Part shown: in pieces, positions 25,112 through 34,600 of the stretch
Layout: the number at the start of each line of letters is the position of its first letter
Position numbering within the stretch: position 1 is the first letter of the stretch
NCBI RefSeq assembly: GCF_003350295.1
Contig: NZ_QLYY01000010.1
Span: forward strand, 62,001 to 126,000
Length of the DNA stretch: 64,000 bases
Direction: 5' to 3'
Source of the DNA: Vibrio tetraodonis
GTDB lineage: Bacteria; Pseudomonadota; Gammaproteobacteria; Enterobacterales; Vibrionaceae
Notes under the pieces: generated by a model
Told to the model about the DNA's origin: nothing
Database searches by the model: none
The model's input: only the letters and a program-made list of their open reading frames with translations
Position numbers and translations under genes: made by a program

Positions 25112-27031
25112 TTAACTTTCCTGTTGCATTGCTTCTAACGCTTCCCAACGTTCAAAAGCAATTTCAAGCTCCTGCTCTAAAGCAGCAAGCGAATCTAAAA
25201 TAGGTTGTGTTTCATCAATTGGCTTTGAGAAAAACTCTGGAGAATTGACCTTCTCTTGGGTTAACTCTATGTCAGCTTCTAGCTGTTCCAATTTTGCTGG
25301 TAGTTCTTCAAGCTCGCGCTGAAGTTTATAAGATAACTTCTTAGGCTTACTTGATACTGGTTTTGTTTTAGCAGATGGATCTCGGTCTGTTTTGGTAGGA
25401 ACCGATATTTGCGCACTGCTACGCACTTTACGGCTCTGCTCTCTTTGCTGCTGCGCGTCGTGGTAACCACCTACAAATTCTTCTATCTTTCCCTCACCTT
25501 CAAAAATCCAGCTGGTCATTACCGTGTTATCCACAAATTGACGATCATGGCTAACCAAAAGCAATGTACCCTGATAATTGGCAAGTAAATCCTCTAAAAG
25601 TTCCAATGTTTCAATATCGAGATCGTTGGTCGGCTCATCCAATATTAGTAAATTATTGGATTTCAATAAGATACGAGCAAGCAGTAGGCGATTTTTTTCC
25701 CCCCCTGACAAAGCTTTAACGGGTGTTCTGGCTCTCTTAGGTGCAAAAAGAAAATCTTGAAGATAACTTAATGCATGTCGCTGACGTCCACCAACCATGA
25801 CTTCTTGCTTACCGTCGGCCAAGTTGTCGATGACAGATTTTTCAGGATCTAAAACTTCTCTATATTGATCAAAGTAGGCCGCTTCTAATTTTGTACCACA
25901 ATGCAACCGACCTGAGTCAGGTTTTAAATTCCCTAACAAAAGTTTGAGCAAGGTACTTTTACCGCAACCGTTTGGACCAATAAGTGCAATACGATCACCA
26001 CGCATGATATTGAAGGAAAAATTGTTAACAATAGATTTCCCATCAATACCAAAGCAAAGGTTTTCGGCCTCGAAAACAATCTTGCCGGAACGAGAGGCAT
26101 CATCTATTTGGATTTGCGCTTTACCCTGAACATCTCGACGATCTTTACGCTCTTCGCGAAGCTTTTTGAGCGCCCTCACCCTACCTTCATTTCGGGTCCT
26201 ACGTGCTTTGATACCTTGTCGAATCCAAACTTCTTCTTGTGCTAGTTTTTTATCGAATTCAGCATTTTGCATCTCTTCTACACGTAGCATTTCTTCTTTT
26301 TCAACAAGATAATTGTCATAATCACCAAGAAATGACGCAAGTTGCCCACGGTCCAGATCGACGATTCGTGTTGCCATAGACTTAATAAAAGCTCGATCGT
26401 GTGAAATAAAAACAATAGAACCACGAAAATCTTTAAGAAATGTTTCAAGCCACTCAATTGTCGTTACATCAAGGTGGTTAGTCGGCTCATCTAGAAGTAA
26501 CACATCTGGATCACAGACCAAAGCTCTTGCTAGTGCGGCTTTACGTTGCCAACCACCTGATAAATCTGTCAGGTTAATATGACCGTCTAGCTGAAGAGCG
26601 CCTAATACATTTTTAATCCGGTCTTCAAAACGCCAAGCTCCCGAGTGCTCCAATTGCTCTTGTACCCGAGAAAGTTTATTAATGTTTTGATCTGTAGGCT
26701 CGTTGGCCACTAGATCGAGGAGATCTTGATAGATCTTAAGTTGTTCTCCAGCTTCTGATAACCCACCGGCTACATAGTCAAAAACCGTACTTTCTTGATT
26801 ACGTGGTGGATCTTGTTCTAAGCGTGAAACAGTGACATCTTGTGTAATCGTCAGTTTACCATCGTCAAGAGTAACTTCTCCCGCCAAAACCTTCATTAAC
26901 GTCGACTTACCTGCCCCGTTTCTGCCCACTAAACATACGCGTTCATTTTCTTGAAGTGAAAAGTCAGCCTTATCAAGCAGGGGGTGATCGCCGTAAGCTA
27001 ATAGCCCATTATTTATGGTAAGTAATGCCAT
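25112..27031 (-). CDS. uup: ABC-F ATPase Uup
   Basis: 639-residue soluble protein with two ABC domains. First: Walker A VGRNGAGKST (about 36-45), signature LSGGWQRKAALARAL, Walker B VLLLDEPTNHLD. Second: Walker A IGPNGCGKST, signature LSGGEKNRLLLARIL, Walker B LLILDEPTNDLD. A C-terminal coiled coil (about 555-639) is typical of Uup. It acts on ribosomes or branched DNA intermediates and limits transposon excision in E. coli. It overlaps the preceding glutaredoxin-like gene by 23 bp. Confidence 0.95.
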   Translation of the reverse strand: MALLTINNGLLAYGDHPLLDKADFSLQENERVCLVGRNGAGKSTLMKVLAGEVTLDDGKLTITQDVTVSRLEQDPPRNQESTVFDYVAGGLSEAGEQLKIYQDLLDLVANEPTDQNINKLSRVQEQLEHSGAWRFEDRIKNVLGALQLDGHINLTDLSGGWQRKAALARALVCDPDVLLLDEPTNHLDVTTIEWLETFLKDFRGSIVFISHDRAFIKSMATRIVDLDRGQLASFLGDYDNYLVEKEEMLRVEEMQNAEFDKKLAQEEVWIRQGIKARRTRNEGRVRALKKLREERKDRRDVQGKAQIQIDDASRSGKIVFEAENLCFGIDGKSIVNNFSFNIMRGDRIALIGPNGCGKSTLLKLLLGNLKPDSGRLHCGTKLEAAYFDQYREVLDPEKSVIDNLADGKQEVMVGGRQRHALSYLQDFLFAPKRARTPVKALSGGEKNRLLLARILLKSNNLLILDEPTNDLDIETLELLEDLLANYQGTLLLVSHDRQFVDNTVMTSWIFEGEGKIEEFVGGYHDAQQQREQSRKVRSSAQISVPTKTDRDPSAKTKPVSSKPKKLSYKLQRELEELPAKLEQLEADIELTQEKVNSPEFFSKPIDETQPILDSLAALEQELEIAFERWEALEAMQQES

Positions 27032-27251
27032 TATTCTCTAACCATAGTTGTAGTTGTTGTACGTCGAATGGCCATTCAAGCTCTCTATCATCAATACTTA
27101 GCACTGGTATTGTGACGCCGTAACGTAAAAATAGTTCATCGTTGTTCGCAATATCGATGATACGAATCAAATGATCTACTCCTAGTTGTTGGCAGAGCGT
27201 AAATGCCATTTCACAAAGGTGGCAACCTTCTGTGCTATATAAGGAAATCAT
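27009..27251 (-). CDS. Glutaredoxin-like (DUF836 type) protein
   Basis: 80-residue thioredoxin-fold protein: MISLYSTEGCHLCEMAF carries the CxxC motif (CHLC), GVTIPVLSIDD carries the cis-Pro. ATG at 27251 with AGGA 6 nt upstream. It lies between rlmL and uup and overlaps uup, so it is part of that operon. Redox partner unknown. Confidence 0.88.
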   Translation of the reverse strand: MISLYSTEGCHLCEMAFTLCQQLGVDHLIRIIDIANNDELFLRYGVTIPVLSIDDRELEWPFDVQQLQLWLENNGITYHK

Positions 27252-27261
27252 TGAAGTCCTG

Positions 27262-29385
27262 TTAGCCACTGTGCGAAATTACCCAGCAGTTGTGTATATG
27301 CTTATTACGAGCAAAGTCGAGAGGCAAAGTTTGTGAAGAAATATTCTTTGCCTCAAGCTTTAGCTCTCTTATTCCATCGATATCCATTTTAAATTGTCGC
27401 TTGTTGTTAGAAAAAACAATCATTCCTTCTGGACGCAAGAGTCGTTTGAGATTTGTCATTAGCTGAATATGATCACGCTGAACATCAAACGTTTGCTGCA
27501 TTCGTTTGGAGTTTGAAAATGTAGGCGGATCAATAAAAATCAAGTCGAACTGAGAGTTTGCATTTTCAAGCCACTGTAGGCAATCTGCTTGCTCATATTT
27601 GTGCTGGCGACCTATTTGACCATTCAATCGCATATTTTCTTGAGCCCATTCTAAGTAAGTATTCGACATGTCTACCGTTGTTGTCGACTTAGCGCCACCG
27701 CAAGCTGCATGAACAGTGGCAGAACCGGTATACGCAAACAAATTTAGAAAATCTTTGCCCGCCGCCCATTGGCCAATTTTTCTGCGAGTTAACTTGTGAT
27801 CAAGGAACAGACCAGTATCAAGATAGTCGTGCAAATTGACAATCAAATTAACTCCGAATTCAAAAACGTTCATGGTCCGTGATTGTTGAGATAGCTTTTG
27901 GTACTGGGAGCGCCCTTTCTGCTTTTCTCTCACTTTTAAAATGACTTTATTAGCCTGAGTCCCAGTTACTTGAATTGAAGCACGTATAATATCGGTCAAT
28001 CGACGCTTCGCTTTTTCCTCGGGAACATTTTTTGGTGCAGCGTACTCCTGTATCACTAGATGGTCTAGGTATACATCAATCGCTACGTTGTATTCAGGAA
28101 GATCTGCATCATAAATTCGGTAGCAATCGAGTTGCTCTTTTTTGGCCCACTTTGCAATCTTACCGATATTTTTCTTCAAACGATTGGCAAAATCAGGAGC
28201 AACAACCATATCAGTTACAGCGTCACCATCGATTGAGCGCTCTTTGTCAGAAATATGGTAATTCTTTTGCTGACAAGGTAATGAACCATTATTAAGTTTG
28301 TATTGTTTGTCTGCCCTCATACGCAAGCAGCTGAGCAACTCGTCAGAACTAGAAAAAATTGAAGCGCTGCAGCCTTTAAATTCTGATTTCAGTTGATTCC
28401 CAAAGGCGGTATAAAGCGCAATCAAACCAGGATGAGTACCGAGTCTTTCACCGTAAGGAGGGTTAGACACAATCGTACCAGAACTGAAATCCATTGGTCG
28501 CTTCAGCTCAGCTGCATCTCCCACTTCGAAACAAATAAGAGACTCAACGCCCGCCCTGCGCGCATTATCTTTAGCAGTTTGAATTACACGCGGGTCATTA
28601 TCATAACCATAAATTTTAGCGTCAATTTTATTGACACCTTTTCTCGCTTGAACAGAGGCTTCTGCTTTTACTTGTAGCCATACGTCTGACTCAAAATCTT
28701 CTAACACTTCAAAGCTGAACTTCTCACGTTTTATTCCCGGTGCGATATTGGCTGCCATCATCGCTGCTTCAATAACAATTGTGCCTGAGCCACACATAGG
28801 GTCCAAGAGTGGTGTTTTCATATCCCAACCAGAACGCGAAAGAATCGCTGCTGCAAGCGTTTCTCTTAATGGTGCCTTTCCTGATTCTGTTCGGTAACCT
28901 CGTTGGTGTAATCCCCCACCAACCATATCTATTCCAAGTAATGCTTTATCTTTATGGAGGCGTAGATGAACCCTTAGATCTGGCCGATCTTTACTGATCG
29001 ACGGTCTTGGTAAGTCTTTTTTGCTAAACGTATCAACTATAGCATCTTTAATTTTCATCGCACCATATTGGCTATTACGAATCTCTTGGTTAGTTCCTTT
29101 AAAATCAACGATAAACTTGTTGGAACTGTTAAAGTGTTTAACCCAATTGACCGCTGAACTTGCGAGATATAAATCCATATCGTCATTACAAGTAAACTCT
29201 GAGAGTACGCGAACAAACCGAGAAGCTAAACGGCTCCATAAGCAACAGCGATAAATTTGTTCGTTAGAAGCTTTAAACTTAACTCCAGCTTGAACTGGCT
29301 TGGCGTTGTCTATCCCTAGCCTACTTAACTCTTCAACTAACAGATTTTCTAGCCCATTGGACGTAACCGCAAGATATTGATGCAT
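27262..29385 (-). CDS. rlmL: 23S rRNA m2G2445/m7G2069 methyltransferase RlmL (RlmKL)
   Basis: Bifunctional 707-residue methyltransferase. A THUMP domain (about 45-160) is followed by the N-terminal methyltransferase with the NPPYGERLG motif (m2G2445), then the C-terminal Rossmann methyltransferase with [15 protein letters not shown] and [17 protein letters not shown] (m7G2069). Start ATG at 29385 ([16 protein letters not shown]), matching the family N-terminus. First gene of rlmL-grx-uup-DUF3466. Confidence 0.95.
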   Translation of the reverse strand: MHQYLAVTSNGLENLLVEELSRLGIDNAKPVQAGVKFKASNEQIYRCCLWSRLASRFVRVLSEFTCNDDMDLYLASSAVNWVKHFNSSNKFIVDFKGTNQEIRNSQYGAMKIKDAIVDTFSKKDLPRPSISKDRPDLRVHLRLHKDKALLGIDMVGGGLHQRGYRTESGKAPLRETLAAAILSRSGWDMKTPLLDPMCGSGTIVIEAAMMAANIAPGIKREKFSFEVLEDFESDVWLQVKAEASVQARKGVNKIDAKIYGYDNDPRVIQTAKDNARRAGVESLICFEVGDAAELKRPMDFSSGTIVSNPPYGERLGTHPGLIALYTAFGNQLKSEFKGCSASIFSSSDELLSCLRMRADKQYKLNNGSLPCQQKNYHISDKERSIDGDAVTDMVVAPDFANRLKKNIGKIAKWAKKEQLDCYRIYDADLPEYNVAIDVYLDHLVIQEYAAPKNVPEEKAKRRLTDIIRASIQVTGTQANKVILKVREKQKGRSQYQKLSQQSRTMNVFEFGVNLIVNLHDYLDTGLFLDHKLTRRKIGQWAAGKDFLNLFAYTGSATVHAACGGAKSTTTVDMSNTYLEWAQENMRLNGQIGRQHKYEQADCLQWLENANSQFDLIFIDPPTFSNSKRMQQTFDVQRDHIQLMTNLKRLLRPEGMIVFSNNKRQFKMDIDGIRELKLEAKNISSQTLPLDFARNKHIHNCWVISHSG

Positions 29386-29651
29386 AGTGTTCTTAGATAA
29401 ATGGAAATCAATCAAAGATTATACCTGTATAGCGGCTATATAGTTAGCCAATTCCGGCCAAATATTGTAATGAAATCCCTGATCGCATGAAACTTGCTCA
29501 TAAATTTCTGTACATCCGCTACGCGTTTACTGAAGGTTAAATGCTTTACCAAAGATAGTATCTATGAAATACAAACGAAACGTTGTCATCATACTCAACT
29601 AACATAACATCAATAGCACACCACATAAATGTATATTTATTCATTGCCAAT

Positions 29652-29665
29652 CTGGTATATACCAG
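29652..29665. promoter_or_regulatory. Perfect 14-bp palindrome CTGGTATATACCAG
   Basis: Operator-like. It follows a TTGCCA hexamer (29645-29650) and precedes a CTATAG box, so it may overlap a plus-strand promoter. The regulator is unknown; TGGT-n-ACCA is a GntR-like pattern, but the spacing does not match a site I know. Confidence 0.4.
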
Positions 29666-29716
29666 CCAACTATAGTTATGAAATTTAATAACAAAATAAC
29701 GCTAATAGAGGAATAA

Positions 29717-29785
29717 ATGATGATTTGTCACTTAAAAGGAATGACAAAAAAACGATTTTTGCTAACAAAATTAATGATTATTTAG
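29717..29785 (+). CDS. Possible microprotein, 22 residues
   Basis: ATG at 29717 with a strong ribosome site AGAGGA 6 nt upstream encodes MMICHLKGMTKKRFLLTKLMII, short and basic-hydrophobic. It follows the palindrome and possible promoter at 29645-29675. No homologue is known to me; it could be a leader peptide or chance. Confidence 0.25.
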   Translation: MMICHLKGMTKKRFLLTKLMII

Positions 29786-29815
29786 GAGGAAAATAACCAA
29801 TTTGTGATCTTAGAT

Positions 29816-29843
29816 TAAAAAAATATCGGCAATAAGCCGACCG
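29816..29843 (-). terminator. Terminator of zapC
   Basis: On the minus strand TCGGC / TTATT / GCCGA followed by TATTTTTTTAA. Confidence 0.75.
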
Positions 29844-29867
29844 GAATAAACGAAGGGAACAAGTACA

Positions 29868-30428
29868 TTAACTTACGAGGGCGATGGCGTGTACACCATT
29901 TGACAGAGTATGGTTGGCAGTGGACATTCGGTCATGCATTACTTTAATCGCTTGGCCAAATTTGAGTGATTTTATTCCATCCAAGATAAAACTATTTTGA
30001 CAGACGAGCGAGCACAGGCTTGCACTATCCCCTACTTCTAACACGATAAAGTAACTCTCACCATAATCGTTCGATAATTGTACAAAATCGCCCTCTTCAG
30101 GCGTGTAGCCACCATCGCTAGCTAGATTGAAAAACCAGCTCTTTGGTTGGACTGGCTTATGAAAACGTTTGGCTGCTGCACAATATAGAGCGAGCTCTGC
30201 TTGTCTGGGTTCCGAAAGGTTGAGAAGAGATATTTGTTCTCTGTAAGTTTGGAATGCAGATGCGTCATCAACTGAGAATTCATTGATACCAATTGCACAA
30301 TCCACGATCAATTTTTTTGACAGGTTGGTTCTGAATACGATGTCGTCACCTAAGTCGAGCATTAAATGCTGCTCCGCATCATCATAGTACCAAGTCCATT
30401 TATCGCTCGGTTTAAGCATCATAACCAT
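29868..30428 (-). CDS. zapC: Cell division protein ZapC
   Basis: Cytoplasmic FtsZ-binding protein that bundles protofilaments at the Z-ring. About 183-186 residues: MLKPSDKWTWYYDDAEQHLML at the N-terminus, KRFHKPVQPKSWFFN in the middle, GQAIKVMHDRM near the C-terminus, all family blocks. The exact start is uncertain: ATGs at 30428, 30422 and 30419 are in frame, and homologues usually begin at MLKP (30419). Confidence 0.92.
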   Translation of the reverse strand: MVMMLKPSDKWTWYYDDAEQHLMLDLGDDIVFRTNLSKKLIVDCAIGINEFSVDDASAFQTYREQISLLNLSEPRQAELALYCAAAKRFHKPVQPKSWFFNLASDGGYTPEEGDFVQLSNDYGESYFIVLEVGDSASLCSLVCQNSFILDGIKSLKFGQAIKVMHDRMSTANHTLSNGVHAIALVS

Positions 30429-30506
30429 CTCGTCCAAATTTCAATCTTCTTAAGTGTGCTGTCGCCTACTCTAAGTACTGCTGATCAAATTTTATGTACT
30501 ATCTAT

Positions 30507-30547
30507 TGAAAAAAAAGAGGAAATGACATGTCATTTCCTCTGTAAAA
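30507..30547 (-). terminator. Terminator of pyrD
   Basis: AGAGGAAATGACATGTCATTTCCTCT, a perfect 26-bp palindrome at 30516-30541, with a run of eight T on the minus-strand 3' side. Confidence 0.9.
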
Positions 30548-30596
30548 AACGAGTTTAAACTTCTTGATTTTTATGTGACGGCGTCACATCGTGTTT

Positions 30597-31607
30597 TTAT
30601 AAATTTTTCACTATATCACGAACAAGACCAGGGCCATGGTAGATAAATCCAGAATACACTTGGACTAGTTCTGCACCAGCCATCATTTTTTCTTTCGCTG
30701 CAACATAAGAATCGACACCACCTACTCCAATTACTGGAATTTGATCTTTAAGCTTCAGATGTAAAAGACGAACAACCTCTGTACTTCTCTGTTGAACAGG
30801 ACGTCCACTTAACCCCCCTACCTCACTAGCATGTTTCATTCCCTCAACAATACTGCGATCAAGAGTTGTATTGGTTGCAATTACCCCATCCATATTATTT
30901 TTGATTAGAGAATCACATATCTGCGTTATTTCCTCGTCACTCAAATCAGGAGCAATCTTAAGTGCTAATGGAACGTATTTGTGGTGTTTTTCCGCAAGTT
31001 CTGACTGTTTTAGTTTTAGTTCAGATAAAAGCTCATCTAGAGCTTCACCATATTGAAGTGAACGTAGCCCTGGTGTGTTTGGAGAAGAAATATTGACCGT
31101 TATATATCCCGCATATTGATACACCTTTTCCATACAAATAAGGTAGTCTTCTGCTCCCTTCTCTATTGGAGTATCTTTATTTTTTCCTATATTAATCCCT
31201 AGAACACAATTAAAGTTTGCTTTCTTGACGTTCTCAACCAGGTTATCGACTCCTCGATTGTTGAATCCCATTCGGTTAATAATTCCTTCGGCTTCAACTA
31301 GACGAAAAAGACGCGGCTTTTCATTACCTGACTGAGGCCTAGGTGTGACAGTCCCAACTTCAACGAATCCAAATCCCATCGCATCAAAAGCTTCTATGCA
31401 TTCACCATTTTTATCTAAGCCTGCAGCAAGGCCTACTGGATTGCGAAATGAAATACCCATACATTCGACTGGTCGATTGGGTAGTAGTTGACGATAAAAA
31501 AGATCGAGAGGAGTACCGGTAAAACGTTTGAAGTTTTCGATTGCGAGATCATGTGCCTTTTCGGCATCAAGTTGAAAAAAGCCAGCTCTGGCTAGACGGT
31601 AAAGCAT
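30597..31607 (-). CDS. pyrD: Dihydroorotate dehydrogenase (quinone), class 2
   Basis: Membrane-associated FMN enzyme oxidising dihydroorotate to orotate with ubiquinone, fourth step of pyrimidine synthesis. 336 residues: N-terminal membrane-binding helices ([23 protein letters not shown]), [25 protein letters not shown], and [14 protein letters not shown] with the catalytic Ser of class 2. Ribosome site GGAGG before ATG at 31607. Gene order pyrD-zapC is conserved. Confidence 0.97.
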   Translation of the reverse strand: MLYRLARAGFFQLDAEKAHDLAIENFKRFTGTPLDLFYRQLLPNRPVECMGISFRNPVGLAAGLDKNGECIEAFDAMGFGFVEVGTVTPRPQSGNEKPRLFRLVEAEGIINRMGFNNRGVDNLVENVKKANFNCVLGINIGKNKDTPIEKGAEDYLICMEKVYQYAGYITVNISSPNTPGLRSLQYGEALDELLSELKLKQSELAEKHHKYVPLALKIAPDLSDEEITQICDSLIKNNMDGVIATNTTLDRSIVEGMKHASEVGGLSGRPVQQRSTEVVRLLHLKLKDQIPVIGVGGVDSYVAAKEKMMAGAELVQVYSGFIYHGPGLVRDIVKNL

Positions 31608-31621
31608 TGTGCCTCCGATAG

Positions 31622-31646
31622 AAAAAAGCCCCGTACAAACGGGGCT
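31622..31646 (-). terminator. Terminator of the NAD-glutamate dehydrogenase gene
   Basis: AGCCCCGT / ACAA / ACGGGGCT, 8-bp GC-rich stem, with six T on the minus-strand 3' side. Confidence 0.9.
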
Positions 31647-31690
31647 ATATTATTTACTGTTTTACCGCATAATTCAACGAAATATGTTTG

Positions 31691-34600
31691 TTACTCGTTG
31701 GCCGCGCAATTTAAGTTGAGAAGCATAAGCTCTCGCAAAGCAACTGAGAACTTCGCAAATTCATGCACTGAGCCTACTTTAAACTCATTGAGAATATTTT
31801 CCCATCGATGCAAGGATACTTCGTTAGTCGAAATCCAGTCATCGAGAGCTTTCATCACATCAAGATCTTTTGGAGCACAGTGACAATTTAGAACCTGACC
31901 CGTAAGCTGTCTTTGCTGCCAATCTAAATCTTCTCTAAAGGCTGCCCGCGCAAGTGCCTGCCAATTATTATCAACGGCTTGAGCGTTTATTTGGTTTAGG
32001 AACCAGTGCAATGACAGCCTGTCACCCAAATGGAAGTAAAGCTGAGCAACTTGTTCAACCGAAATACCAGTCTCTCGAACGACAGTAGAGATATCAAAGA
32101 CCGAATATAAACTAGATAAGCGAGATACGTAGATAGCGATATCAGGTCTAATGCCTTGATCAATCCATGATTGAGCCATCTGTTTATGTTCTTCAACTTC
32201 CGCAGGAACAAGAATATCATCCAACTTAGCATTGATAATGTCTACATCACCTTGGTATAACTCAACGAGTGCTTTAACGCATTGGCGCCCCGTTCTATTG
32301 CGCAATACCCAACGTGACAATCGTCTCATTGTTCTGCGCACATAGAACATCATATCGTACTGAGCATCTGTTGAAGCCTTATTGTCGAGTGCACGCAGTG
32401 AAGTTAACACCTTGTCTAAACCAAAGATTTCACGACAAGCAGCGTATGCATTAGCAATATCGACAATATGCGCTCCTGTTTCCTCTTGCATACGAGTTAC
32501 ATAGTTACAACCCATTTCGTTAACCATCTGGTTAGCAAGGGCTGTCGCGATGATCTCTGCTCTTAATGGATGATTATCCATTTGCTTGATATAGTTACGG
32601 CGTAACTCTGTAGGGAAATAATTGACCAGCTGCTGAGCATGATAGTCATCATTAGCGATATCATCGTGCACTAAATCTTCTTTAAGAACCATCTTTCCGT
32701 AAGCAACAAGAACTGCGAGCTCGGGGCGAGTAAGTGCTTGGCCTAACTTCTCTCTTTCGAGAAGAGTCTCGTCATCAGGAATATATTCTAGAGCACGATC
32801 CAAATGGCCTGCTTTTTCCATATCATGAATAAAGCGGATTTGTTCTTTGACAAGGCCTGTACCACGCTGTTCTGTCACTGATATCGATTCAGATTGGCAA
32901 TAGGCATCATCTAATACAATCTCACCTACTTCGTCTTCCATCGATTCTAGGATCTTGTTTCGTTGTTTAACAGTCAGGTCGCCATTTGCTACAAGTCCAT
33001 TAAGGAAGATTTTAATGTTGACTTCATTATCTGAGCAATCCACTCCGCCAACATTATCGACGAAATCGGTGTTTACACGGCCGCCAGTAAGCGCATACTC
33101 AACTCGTCCCAGTTGTGTCATACCCAAGTTACCGCCTTCACCGACTACTTTAGCCCTCAGATCTCGACCATCAATACGTAAAACGTCATTAGCCCGATCG
33201 CCGACATCTGTATGAGTCTCATTCACGGACTTAACATAAGTACCGATACCACCATTCCATAGTAGGTCCACTTCCATTTTCAGAAGCTTCTTAATTAGAT
33301 CATTTGGCGCTAAAGACGTTTTCTTAGTACCAATCATTTTCTGAATTTCTGGTGTAAGACTAATGGACTTAGCCCGACGAGAGAAAATACCCCCACCTTT
33401 TGAAATAAGCTTGGTGTTGTAGTCTTCCCAGCTAGAGCGCGGTAACTTAAACAAACGATCTCTTTCTTTCCAGGTTTTGGCTGAATCAGGATTTGGATCG
33501 ATAAATATGTGTAGGTGGTTAAACGCAGCTTGTAAACGAATGTGTTTTGACAACAACATACCGTTACCAAAAACATCACCAGCCATATCACCAACACCGA
33601 TAGCTGTGAAATCTGTTGATTGGCAGTCAATACCCATTTCTCTGAAATGGCGTTTTACCGACTCCCAGCCACCTTTAGCTGTGATACCCATAGCTTTGTG
33701 GTCATAACCATTGGAACCACCCGACGCGAAGGCATCACCGAGCCAAAAGTCGTATTCTTCAGAAACTGAGTTTGCTAAATCAGAGAAAGTAGCTGTGCCC
33801 TTGTCCGCCGCAACAACGAGATAAGGGTCATCTTCATCATGACGAACAACGTTCTTCGGTGGAATAACGTCACCTTCGATAATGTTATCTGATACATCTA
33901 AGAGCGCTCGAATGAACCGCTTGTAACAACGTTGGCCTTCAGCGAATATTTCATCTCTACCACTCAAATTATGTTGTCGTTTACAGACAAATCCACCCTT
34001 TGCCCCAACAGGAACAATGACCGTGTTTTTAACCTGCTGCGCCTTAACTAGCCCTAAAATTTCCGTGCGGAAATCTTCTTGACGATCCGACCACCTCAAG
34101 CCACCGCGAGCGACCTTGCCACCTCTTAAGTGAACACCCTCAATATCAGGTGCGTAAACAAATATTTCAAACGCAGGAACGGGTTGAGGGATCTCTGGAA
34201 TTTCACTCGGCTTCATTTTCAATGAAAGCCATGGCTTAGGTTGTTTGTTACCGTCAAGTTGATAGTAGTTGGTTCTTAACGTAGCCGTGATCATCTCCAT
34301 ATAACGACGAATGATACGATCGTCATCCAGGCTTTCTACATGATCCAGCTGTTCTGTCATTGAGTTTATCAGCTCTGTTTGACCTTTCTGACTACCCTTA
34401 TATTTGGGATCAAACCGCTTGGTAAATAGAGCTACCAAGGCTCGTGCCAATTCAGGGTAATGACTCAACGTTTCCTCAATGTAGTGTTGACTAAATGGGA
34501 AGCCAACCTGGCGCATATACCTAGCATAGGCTCGGAGAATAGAAATTTCTCTTCCCGTTAGCGATGCACCCAAAACAAGTCTATTGAAGCCATCGCTTTC

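Larger units (their letters stand above)
29416..29867. other. Long AT-rich intergenic region between rlmL and zapC
   Basis: About 450 bp. It holds the palindrome at 29652, a possible 22-residue reading frame at 29717 and the zapC terminator at 29816. Otherwise no structure was seen. Confidence 0.5.

Noticed and set aside
27262..29415. Longer N-terminal starts from non-ATG codons for rlmL and several other genes (e.g. 7643, 15552, 19571, 30437)
   Set aside because: They use TTG or GTG without a ribosome site, and the downstream ATG restores the family N-terminus or signal peptide.
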